A stretch of 61,396 bases of DNA from Sulfurimonas sp. endosymbiont of Alviniconcha boucheti (GTDB lineage: Bacteria; Campylobacterota; Campylobacteria; Campylobacterales; Sulfurimonadaceae), in NCBI GenBank assembly GCA_021766785.1, contig JAICBP010000084.1, forward strand, positions 437,951-499,346. Reading direction: 5' to 3'. Shown piece after piece: positions 48,379-56,648 of this stretch; the first letter of the stretch is position 1, and the number at the start of each line of letters is the position of its first letter. Both the position numbers and the translations under genes were made by a program. A model generated the notes under the pieces. It was not told where the DNA came from, made no database searches, and saw only the letters and a program-made list of their open reading frames with translations.

Positions 48379-48612
48379 ATTTTTTCTCTTTATTGTAATA
48401 TATGTAGGTAGTCTCTAGTGATATTTTATCTCAATTTTACTAAATTTCTATCAATGCATCACTATTTTTGTTCTCTACTTTGATGATTACTATAATACAC
48501 TTGATACTCTTTTGAGTAGCTACTTAAAAGATAAAGTTAGTTTTTAATGAAATATAAAATATTTAGGTTAAATGGGTAGAATATACTCAAAGTTAAAAAA
48601 GGAGAAAAGAGT

Positions 48613-49161
48613 ATGAAATTAGCATTTAAAAATGTGATCATATTGAGTTGTATTATTTTACTGAGTAATACTTTATTAGCAGAGGGATTAACACTAAAGA
48701 GCAAAGATATAAGTGGACAAATATCTATTAACCAAGTTTTTAATGGTTTTGGATGTAATGGAAAAAATATTTCACCACAACTGCAATGGAGTAATCCTCC
48801 AAAAGGAACTAAAAGTTTTGCTGTGACTATTTATGATCCAGATGCACCAACAGGAAGTGGATGGTGGCATTGGGTCATTTTTGATATTCCAAAAGGTACA
48901 TATCAAATCGTATCAAACGCCAGTGCTTTAAATAGATTGCCAAAGGGGTCAATTCAGAGTAAAACAGATTTTGGTAAGAGTGAGTTTGGTGGTGCTTGTC
49001 CTCCAAAGGGTTCTCAAGCTCATGCCTATATAGCTACAGTATATGCACTTGATATCAAAAAATTAGGATTAGATAAAGATGCAAATCCTGCACTAGTTGG
49101 ATTTATGTTAAACTCTCATACTATAGAGAAGAGTTCTATCATAGCTTACTATAAAAGATAA
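48613..49161 (+). CDS. Secreted PEBP / YbhB-YbcL family protein
   Basis: 182 residues with a signal peptide (about 1-23, NVIILSCIILLSNTLLA). The PEBP core is clear: NGKNISPQLQWSNPPKGTKS, FAVTIYDPDAPTGSGWWHWV, and FGGACPPKGSQAHAYIATVY carrying the ligand pocket. These proteins bind phosphate-type ligands, and bacterial roles are little known. An AAAAAGGAG precedes the start. It is monocistronic and convergent with comEC. Confidence 0.88.
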   Translation: MKLAFKNVIILSCIILLSNTLLAEGLTLKSKDISGQISINQVFNGFGCNGKNISPQLQWSNPPKGTKSFAVTIYDPDAPTGSGWWHWVIFDIPKGTYQIVSNASALNRLPKGSIQSKTDFGKSEFGGACPPKGSQAHAYIATVYALDIKKLGLDKDANPALVGFMLNSHTIEKSSIIAYYKR

Positions 49162-49198
49162 TTGTTAGAGAGTGGCGTTTAGACTTATTTTCAATATC

Positions 49199-50488
49199 TT
49201 AAGTTAAAACCATATAACATTCATAGAGAACATAAAAAAAGAGAGAGAGGGTGTAAGTCACTAAGAGTAGTAGAATTTTTTTTCTATAAAGCGTAAGTAG
49301 AGAGAGTAAAATTTGCACTACTAAAAAGTAGTAACTTATTTCTATGAGTATGCTCTCCTCTCCTAACTGCATCAGATTTCGTAGTAAAAAATCTAGTAAA
49401 TCCCCATGTCCTAATATATGTAAAAGAATTGCCAATGGATAGTAGAGTGTAAAGAGAGAAGTCCAGAGTATGGAGAGTGGATGGTAGATACTAAAGTTAG
49501 CAAAGATGACTAAAGAGTATGGGAGCATCATAAGATAAACCCAGAGTGGTAAGATTAAAAATTGCCAAAGTTTTGAGTGGCGTTTAAAAAAGATAAGAAA
49601 CAAAAAGATGTAAAACACACCACTACTACTAAGCCAAAAACCTAGACTGAAGAAAAGTCGTACAAAGAGGGCTAAGATAAGTAAAATGGTAAGAAGCAGA
49701 GTCTCCATAGAGAGTACTTCAACTCCTCTATCATAAAGTACAAAACCGACAATAAGCATCACAAAAGCTCGAAGCAGAGAGGGTGGTGAGTCTAAAAAAA
49801 GTAGATAACTCAAAAGAAAAAAGCCTATCATGATAAAAGAGTCCACCTTATAACTTCTATAAGGAAAAAATCTATCTTGTAAAAATCTATAAGGGTATTT
49901 TATGAGAAAAAAGAGCAAAGCAGAGAGTGCACCTAAGTGAAAACCACTAATAGCAATGAGATGTGAAACACCAAGATTTGAAAAGATTTTTTGTAACTCA
50001 TAAGGAAGCTGCTTTGCTGAAAAAAGTGCTTGATAGAGTAGTGATATATCTTTATCTTTATGCTGCTTATCTATAAAATTATTGAGCCTTTTTTTGTAGG
50101 AGTTATCGGGGTAGATTTTAAGAATTTTAGAAAAACAGTAGAAGCCATGCATATACTCATAAAAGCTGATTTTACCTGCCCATACCTCTAACTGTACTCT
50201 TGTATATTTTATATTTGAAAGTTTTTTACTTGCTGTAGAGTAAAAAACAAAGCCTTTATCACTTTTAAACTTAAGCACTTGATAGGTTTTTATTTTGCCT
50301 TTTTTTGTAAGTTTTGATTTTGAGTACTGCTTGAGAACTGTGGCGTTTACAAGTTGAGAGTCAAACTTTGTAAGCTCTTTATAGTTATAATACTCAAAGC
50401 TTATAGAGAGTGTAAAAAGTACAAAAAGAAGTAAAAGAAGATGGAGAGAGTCTCGCCTATTTCTAAAGAGGGGAACTTTCTCTAGCAT
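49199..50488 (-). CDS. comEC: ComEC/Rec2-type competence DNA channel (short form)
   Basis: A 429-residue membrane protein from ATG at 50488. It has one helix near residues 15-35, then a soluble OB-like segment, then the competence domain with FSNLGVSHLIAISGFHLGAL and a run of about eight helices including DSPPSLLRAFVMLIVGFVLY. ComEC carries transforming single-stranded DNA across the inner membrane. There is no C-terminal metallo-beta-lactamase domain, as in other Campylobacterota. It starts one base after the dnaB stop. A longer frame inside dnaB is rejected. Three copies of the YGGCGTTTR motif lie in or beside it. Confidence 0.87.
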   Translation of the reverse strand: MLEKVPLFRNRRDSLHLLLLLFVLFTLSISFEYYNYKELTKFDSQLVNATVLKQYSKSKLTKKGKIKTYQVLKFKSDKGFVFYSTASKKLSNIKYTRVQLEVWAGKISFYEYMHGFYCFSKILKIYPDNSYKKRLNNFIDKQHKDKDISLLYQALFSAKQLPYELQKIFSNLGVSHLIAISGFHLGALSALLFFLIKYPYRFLQDRFFPYRSYKVDSFIMIGFFLLSYLLFLDSPPSLLRAFVMLIVGFVLYDRGVEVLSMETLLLTILLILALFVRLFFSLGFWLSSSGVFYIFLFLIFFKRHSKLWQFLILPLWVYLMMLPYSLVIFANFSIYHPLSILWTSLFTLYYPLAILLHILGHGDLLDFLLRNLMQLGEESILIEISYYFLVVQILLSLLTLYRKKILLLLVTYTLSLFFYVLYECYMVLT

Positions 50489-50489
50489 T

Positions 50490-51935
50490 TTAGAGTGTTG
50501 GCATATCCGCTTTAGGAACATCCATCTGTGCAGATGATGTGTCAATGTTCTCATAAACAGTCTCAATACCAGCACTAAAAGTAGGTCTATCTATAAAACG
50601 AGTAAGTTTTTTCTGAAAAATAAGTTTGACATGTCCTGTAGGACCATTACGCTGTTTACCTATAATGATTTCTGCTTCTTCTTCCTCTTTCTCTATATAC
50701 TCAGAGACAAACTCTTTTCCTTCTGCTTTAGCAGCTTTTTCTCGTTCTTTCTCTTCCTTGTAGAGATAAACATCATCACGATAAACAAAGAGAATAATAT
50801 CGGCATCTTGCTCAATAGAACCAGACTCACGAATATCACTTAGCATAGGACGTTTATCATTACGAGACTCTAATCCACGGTTGAGTTGAGAGAGTGCGAC
50901 TATTGGCATCTCAAGCTCACGTGCAAGCATCTTCAGCCCACGAGAGATATCTGAAACTTGAAGGTGTCGATCTTGGTTTCCACTACCTTGCATAATTTGG
51001 AGATAATCTATGACCGCTATCTCTATCTCTGGATGTTGGTTTTTAAGTTTACGTAGCTTACTACGAAGTTGGTTGATATTGATACTTCCTTGATCATCAA
51101 CATAAAGTTTTGCACTATTCATATTATCGATGGCACCATTGAGACTTGACCACTGATCATCATTCATATCCCCCACACGAAGTTTTTGTAAAGGTATAGA
51201 AGTCTGTATGGAGAGTAGACGTAACATTAGCTGTTCAGCAGGCATTTCAAGGGAGAAGAAGGCTACACCTTTTCCATTCATAATGAGACTATTTACTGTA
51301 TTGAGTATAAATGAAGTTTTCCCCATTGCTGGACGTGCAGCGATAATAACTAGGTCACCCTTTCCAAAACCAGTTGTCATTTTATTGAGTTCTGCATATC
51401 CTGTATCAACACCTACTAGGAGATTATTTCCACGAGCTTTCATCTCTTTGATGTACTCCATTGTATCAAAGGTCATTTTTGGGGCATCTTTGAAGTCTGA
51501 AGTTTGGTTATCCTGAGTAATATCATAGAGTTTTTTCTCTACTATGTCTATGACTTCAGAGGAAGGAAGCTCCTCTTCTACTGTTACCCGTTTTATCTCA
51601 GTTGTGAGTGTTAAGAGATGGCGTTTAAGAGACTTCTCTTTTATCTCATCCACATAGGCTTTTGTATTTGAGATAGGGTTCGCAGAGAGTATCTCAATCA
51701 TCACCTGTTCATCAAACTTCTTTATCTTGATAAGCTCTTTTTTAATGAACTCTTCATCTATTGGTTGATCTTTTTGAAAAAGTAACATCATAACATTGAA
51801 AATATCTTGATGTGCAGGGAGATAAAAATCATCCTCACTTAAAGTAGTTGAGAGATCATCAAACTGACTTGGCTCAAAAACTATAGAGCTTAAGATAGAG
51901 CGTTCAAACGCTAAGTTGTAAAGATTATCTTGCAT
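50490..51935 (-). CDS. dnaB: Replicative DNA helicase DnaB
   Basis: A 481-residue hexameric helicase. The N-terminal helical domain (MQDNLYNLAFERSILSSIVF) binds primase. The RecA domain has Walker A IIAARPAMGKTSFIL, Walker B IAVIDYLQIMQG, VALSQLNRGLESR, and SDIRESGSIEQDADIILFVY. IGKQRNGPTGHVKLIF near the end is typical. It runs directly into comEC on the same strand. Confidence 0.95.
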   Translation of the reverse strand: MQDNLYNLAFERSILSSIVFEPSQFDDLSTTLSEDDFYLPAHQDIFNVMMLLFQKDQPIDEEFIKKELIKIKKFDEQVMIEILSANPISNTKAYVDEIKEKSLKRHLLTLTTEIKRVTVEEELPSSEVIDIVEKKLYDITQDNQTSDFKDAPKMTFDTMEYIKEMKARGNNLLVGVDTGYAELNKMTTGFGKGDLVIIAARPAMGKTSFILNTVNSLIMNGKGVAFFSLEMPAEQLMLRLLSIQTSIPLQKLRVGDMNDDQWSSLNGAIDNMNSAKLYVDDQGSININQLRSKLRKLKNQHPEIEIAVIDYLQIMQGSGNQDRHLQVSDISRGLKMLARELEMPIVALSQLNRGLESRNDKRPMLSDIRESGSIEQDADIILFVYRDDVYLYKEEKEREKAAKAEGKEFVSEYIEKEEEEAEIIIGKQRNGPTGHVKLIFQKKLTRFIDRPTFSAGIETVYENIDTSSAQMDVPKADMPTL

Positions 51936-52042
51936 GAGATCTACTCCTTATATTCTGTTTTGTTTTGTGTAGAGTTCTTTTATAGGTTTCAGTATATCCA
52001 TCTGGCGTTTGTACCAAAGAGAGGAAGTAATTTTCAGCATCT

Positions 52043-53104
52043 TTAGTCCACTCTCTCTGCCATCTCTTCAACCTCACTGACAAATCTATCAACAAGGGCA
52101 TCTTCATCAAGGTTCGCTACAACTTCACCCTTAACCATGACAAGCCCCTTGCCTTTGCCATAAGCTATAGCTACATCAGCATGAGCTGCTTCACCAATGG
52201 CGTTTACTACACAACCCATCACTGAGACATTGAGTGGTGTTTTAATATGTGCAGTTCTTCTCTCTATTTCAGCAACTGCTGTTACTAAGTCAGCTTCTAT
52301 GCGACCACAAGTAGGACAAGAGATAATGTTAAGACCATCTGGCATAGCTCCACTATCTTTTAAGATAGCACGAGCAACTTTGATCTCCTCTTCAAGCTCC
52401 CCTGTTATACTAATACGCATAGTATCACCGATACCATCAAGTAGAAGAGTTCCAAGCCCTATGGAACTTTTTACTGTAGCATGAAAAAGTGTTCCAGCTT
52501 CTGTAACACCAAGATGAAATGGATAATTATTTTTAGGGCGTAACATTCTGTAAGCATCTACTGTTCTACCTACATCACTCGCTTTGAGAGATATTTTTAT
52601 ATCAGAAAAACCTAAATCTTCGAGGTATTTTATGTTGTACTCAGCAGAGGCTACCATACCCTCATGCGTCTGTCCGTATCTATTTTCAAACTCTTTTTCC
52701 AAACTTCCTGAATTAACACCTATACGAATAGGAAGAGAGCGTTCTTGACAAGCTTTTACTATCTCTTTTATGCGAGATTTCTCACCAATATTTCCTGGAT
52801 TAAAACGGATACAGTCCACTGACTCAGCAGCTATGAGAGCTAGTTTATAATTGTAATGAATATCTGCTACAAGTGGAAGAGATATCTGCTCTTTGATAGA
52901 CTTGAGAGCAAGAGCATCTCTCATATCTGGTACAGCGACACGAACTATATCTGCTCCTGCAAAGTGGAGACGATTTATCTGCTCAAGTGTAGCTACTACA
53001 TCATGGGTATTTGAGTAAGTCATAGACTGCGTACTAATAGGTGCATCACCACCAACAGCTACATCACCAACATATATTTTTTTTGTAGGGTATCGTTTTA
53101 TCAT
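52043..53104 (-). CDS. ispG: 4-hydroxy-3-methylbut-2-enyl-diphosphate synthase IspG
   Basis: A 353-residue Fe-S enzyme of the MEP isoprenoid pathway. The start [20 protein letters not shown], the barrel phrases [11 protein letters not shown] and [17 protein letters not shown], and the cluster cysteines in [12 protein letters not shown] and [17 protein letters not shown] are standard. It precedes dnaB by about 107 bases on the same strand. Confidence 0.95.
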   Translation of the reverse strand: MIKRYPTKKIYVGDVAVGGDAPISTQSMTYSNTHDVVATLEQINRLHFAGADIVRVAVPDMRDALALKSIKEQISLPLVADIHYNYKLALIAAESVDCIRFNPGNIGEKSRIKEIVKACQERSLPIRIGVNSGSLEKEFENRYGQTHEGMVASAEYNIKYLEDLGFSDIKISLKASDVGRTVDAYRMLRPKNNYPFHLGVTEAGTLFHATVKSSIGLGTLLLDGIGDTMRISITGELEEEIKVARAILKDSGAMPDGLNIISCPTCGRIEADLVTAVAEIERRTAHIKTPLNVSVMGCVVNAIGEAAHADVAIAYGKGKGLVMVKGEVVANLDEDALVDRFVSEVEEMAERVD

Positions 53105-53152
53105 AAAGTGATTGTAACCACTTTTAGATGAAGAATCGCTTACTTTTAGTCT

Positions 53153-55123
53153 CTAAAACTTCAAATCAACATTTGCATAGAGGTAACGTCCTGGTTCATT
53201 CAGTAGCATTATATTCCCACCACCAGCCATGATAAGTGTTAGATCAGCATAAGTGTTACTTGTTGCATAGCTAGTATCAAAGATATTATTAGCTCCTATG
53301 GTAAGGTCAAACTTTTTGTTAATTGCATGTTTAAGTTTGAAGTTAAGTATGTTCCATGCATCTATGCTCTGTTCACCATTATCATCATCATACTTACTCC
53401 ACTTCTCACTAGCTTTAAACTCTAGTGTTGCTAAAGAGTTGTTGGCATACTCATAGTTGCATGCAAATCTAGCATGCAGAGGTGCCATATTAGCTAGGTC
53501 TTTATCGCTTTGCCCCTCAAGTGCTTTCTCTTTTTCTCCTCTCTTGTAAGCTGCTGTCATATCTAAACTGATAGCATCATTTATATAATAGCTAAGAGTA
53601 GCTTCCCCTCCATAAATTACGGCATCTATATTATAAAAGGCATGAGTTGTTACTCCCTTTTTAATGTAGATATAATCCTGAAGTTGGGAGTAAAAAGCTT
53701 TTATCTTTAGCATAAAGTCATCACTACTATTTTCGTACCCTATATCCAGCTCACGGTTAATAGTCTGTTTAAGGTTTGGTGTTCCTACTACATTACCATT
53801 TTTTAAGAAGTAGAGTTCTCTTGCATCTGGGACACGTGATGCTTGCCCAATTCCAGCAAAAAGCTTGTTATTATCATTGAGGTGATAAGAGGAAAATATA
53901 TTTACACCAATTGCTTGGTAATTATTATCTTGTAAGCCACCTTCATTTGTAATTTTCGTTGTATCTAAGCGCACACCCATACTTAGATCGATATCTCTAT
54001 AACTATTATCTATTTTTGTAAAAAGAGCCATATTCTCTGTTGTAGTATTACTGAGACTATTTGCTTTATAAACTCTGGTAGTGGCATTTTGATACTTTCC
54101 ACTCCATTGGCGTTTACTAGCATCAGCTCCAAGAAGTAGCTTGTATGTAGAGAATTTTAAAGTATTCTTAAACTTTACACCTTGTATAGAAGATTGCATT
54201 GCATTTGTAGTATTTTTAGCAGGGTTACTAGAAGCTTTTCTATATTTTGTACTCATTGGGTGATCTACATCTGAGTAGTAGTACTGAATGTTTACATTTT
54301 TGTAGTTTCTGCTTAAATCTTTGAGATCATAAGCGATGGAATAGATATTTGAATTATCATAGAGTGCATCCATCGGTGTATTTGCATAGAGTATGTTTGT
54401 ACTTCTATTTGCTGTCACACTCAGTTGTAGCTCTTGTTTTTTTAAGGTACTAATAAAGACTTTCATATTGATACTGTTTTTTGTATAAGATGAGGCATCT
54501 TCAAACTCTGCTTTATATTGATTACCTAAAGGTGCTTTCTCTTTTGTTTGCTGTACAAGAGTATTTCCATCTCCATCTTTATATTGATCACTTGACTGAG
54601 TAGAAGCACTTACTAACGCTCGAACTCTGTCATTTCCTCCACTTACTGTTGCACCAAATTTTTTGTAGTTAAAAATACCAGCACCTATATTGAGTTCAAT
54701 TTTTGTTTTTTTTGTTGGCTTTTTTGTTTTTATCTTTATACCACCACTAAGTGTTCCAAAGTTATTTACATCATAAGGACCCTCTATAACTTCAATACTC
54801 TCTATCTGACTTGCTAGGATATGAGAAATTGGTGGATCCATACGATTTGGACAAGCTCCTTTTATCTTTGTTCCATCTATCTCTACAGAGATATTATCAC
54901 GTTTCTGCCCACGAATAAAAATATCATTTGCTATACCACTACGACGGCTTATATCTATACTTGGAACATTTGTACTGAGAGCTTGGGCTACATCTGCTGA
55001 AGTTTGAGCATTTTGTGCAACTTCTGTTATGCGAGTTGACTCTACCCCTAGAGTTTCAAGTTCTATTTCAGCAGCACTAAGAGAAGCAGTCACAAAACAA
55101 GAGAGTAAAATTCTTTTTTTCAT
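53153..55123 (-). CDS. TonB-dependent outer-membrane receptor, OprC/NosA-like, probably copper
   Basis: A 656-residue receptor with signal peptide (1-18), plug domain with DVAQALSTNVPSIDISRRSG, DIFIRGQKRDNISVEIDG and IESIEVIEGPYDVN, and a 22-strand-type barrel ending LYANVDLKF. The plug contains GACPNRMDPPISHI near residue 90, giving the CxxxM motif that binds copper in OprC and is shared with NosA, the receptor needed for nitrous oxide reductase maturation. The substrate call is by motif analogy. It follows ispG in the same direction after a 48-base gap. Confidence 0.85.
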   Translation of the reverse strand: MKKRILLSCFVTASLSAAEIELETLGVESTRITEVAQNAQTSADVAQALSTNVPSIDISRRSGIANDIFIRGQKRDNISVEIDGTKIKGACPNRMDPPISHILASQIESIEVIEGPYDVNNFGTLSGGIKIKTKKPTKKTKIELNIGAGIFNYKKFGATVSGGNDRVRALVSASTQSSDQYKDGDGNTLVQQTKEKAPLGNQYKAEFEDASSYTKNSINMKVFISTLKKQELQLSVTANRSTNILYANTPMDALYDNSNIYSIAYDLKDLSRNYKNVNIQYYYSDVDHPMSTKYRKASSNPAKNTTNAMQSSIQGVKFKNTLKFSTYKLLLGADASKRQWSGKYQNATTRVYKANSLSNTTTENMALFTKIDNSYRDIDLSMGVRLDTTKITNEGGLQDNNYQAIGVNIFSSYHLNDNNKLFAGIGQASRVPDARELYFLKNGNVVGTPNLKQTINRELDIGYENSSDDFMLKIKAFYSQLQDYIYIKKGVTTHAFYNIDAVIYGGEATLSYYINDAISLDMTAAYKRGEKEKALEGQSDKDLANMAPLHARFACNYEYANNSLATLEFKASEKWSKYDDDNGEQSIDAWNILNFKLKHAINKKFDLTIGANNIFDTSYATSNTYADLTLIMAGGGNIMLLNEPGRYLYANVDLKF

Positions 55124-55330
55124 TTTCTATAACCTTATAACTTTAGATTACAAAATTGTATTAAAAGAGTGTTACATTAGTGTTAAAGAGATGCTGGTGT
55201 TAAACCTCAACAAAGAACCCATGATCTTTGAGTATCTTTGTAAGCTTTGGTATATTCTTTTGTAAAACTAACCTTGCACTTTGATAAGAAAGTCTGCTTT
55301 ATCTCTCATCTCTGTTTTTTTTCAAAAACT

Positions 55331-56641
55331 TCATAATACTACCACACCATACTCTTTTAGTATATTTTTTACAGATATAAAATCTTGTTCCATCACCACT
55401 ATATGAAATTTATCTGCTTTTAAAATCTTCTTTTGTAGTTTTACATTTGAGGATATTAATTTTAAAATATCTCTGTTATTCTGAATTTTCATCAAAACTA
55501 CAGATTTTGAAACGACTGAAATAGCATCTACTCGCTCATCTAAAAGTGCAAAAAACTGCTTCCAATTTTGAGGTAGATGTTCTGCTTTAGCGATAAAAGT
55601 CTCTTTTATATTTTGATATTCTAGGTGTGAGGTGATATTTTTCATAATTGATTTTATATCTACTTTATACTTTGTATCATCCACCTTTGTTGCAATCTTT
55701 TCCAAATAGATATTTGAGAGTTTGTTACTATGTTCTACTTTTACTTCATAGTTATAAGCATTAAGAAGTAATTTGTAATCATTTTGACTTTCAAATGTAG
55801 TATTAAATCCAAGTATATAGTGTGCAGATTCTGTAAGTTTATAATACTCTATATTATCAAAGTGGGTCTCATATTCGTATAAGCCTTGTAATATTTTCAC
55901 ATCTTCTTTGTTATATGCTTGAAACTTTGTGACTCCTAAATCACATAAACCCATCTGGTTCATTATTCCAAAAAAAGTTTTTAAAAAGTATCGAATTACT
56001 ACTTTTAGATGTTCTATCTTATTATATTTAATTCGTTTAGAATTACCGTAAAAAGCATAGCAGTATTCATAATCGTTTGTAATATCTTGCATAGTCATAT
56101 TGTTAATATTTATCTTATTTACTAAATCATCAATATTTATCCAGAGAGACTTGTCATGCTCTTTTATCAATTCTACAAGCATCTTTCTGAAATTTTTAAC
56201 ATACTTTCCTTTTGTTGCAGAAGCTTGAAAAATATGATAAAAAAGTTCGGTATTATATTCCAGATTAAGCATATCATTAAATATATCTTTAATAATATCA
56301 CCATCACTCTTTAGCATAAGTTTATGAAATTTATTTGTTGGCAATAGTAGTTTCTTATACTCTAAATATTTATTATTAATAAGTAGGTTAATAAGCCAAG
56401 AGAATGGATACTCCTCAGGTATCTGTGCTAACAATAACTTTTTACTTCGTACCGCAATCTCTCTTTTTTGTGTTATTTTTAACTTAGAACTACTCGCTAC
56501 AGTATATAAAACATTTATAGCAAATAGCATATCTTTTGCTAACAGCTTATCTAATGTTTGCTTACAGTTATCACCACTAAGAGTATATTTATTAACAACA
56601 ATTTTTTCGAATTCTTTAGCTTCATTCATTACAATAGACAT
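55331..56641 (-). CDS. Partner protein of SNF2 helicase, unknown function with helicase-associated-like C-terminus
   Basis: A 436-residue, mostly helical, lysine-rich soluble protein. The first 320 residues are not recognised (YPFSWLINLLINNKYLEYKK is typical of the style). The last 90 residues, with FFALLDERVDAISVVSKSVV, NNRDILKLISSNVKLQKKIL and VKNILKEYGVVVL, resemble the small fold found at the end of bacterial XPB-type helicases (Helicase_C_3, PF13625); this is a pattern-level guess. The start ATG lies 7 bases after the SNF2 stop, and the ribosome-binding AGGA sits in the last SNF2 codons, so the two are coupled. Confidence 0.55.
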   Translation of the reverse strand: MSIVMNEAKEFEKIVVNKYTLSGDNCKQTLDKLLAKDMLFAINVLYTVASSSKLKITQKREIAVRSKKLLLAQIPEEYPFSWLINLLINNKYLEYKKLLLPTNKFHKLMLKSDGDIIKDIFNDMLNLEYNTELFYHIFQASATKGKYVKNFRKMLVELIKEHDKSLWINIDDLVNKININNMTMQDITNDYEYCYAFYGNSKRIKYNKIEHLKVVIRYFLKTFFGIMNQMGLCDLGVTKFQAYNKEDVKILQGLYEYETHFDNIEYYKLTESAHYILGFNTTFESQNDYKLLLNAYNYEVKVEHSNKLSNIYLEKIATKVDDTKYKVDIKSIMKNITSHLEYQNIKETFIAKAEHLPQNWKQFFALLDERVDAISVVSKSVVLMKIQNNRDILKLISSNVKLQKKILKADKFHIVVMEQDFISVKNILKEYGVVVL

Positions 56642-56648
56642 AGTACAT

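Noticed and set aside
51925-52110. A 61-codon minus-strand frame between ispG and dnaB
   Set aside because: It overlaps the ispG 3' end in another frame, has no good ribosome-binding site, and its text does not look like a protein family.
55207-55305. Minus-strand frame reading SYQSARLVLQKNIPKLTKI and KDHGFFVEV upstream of the TonB receptor
   Set aside because: It has no start codon and is only ~30 codons. The amphipathic look may be chance, though it could be another gene remnant.
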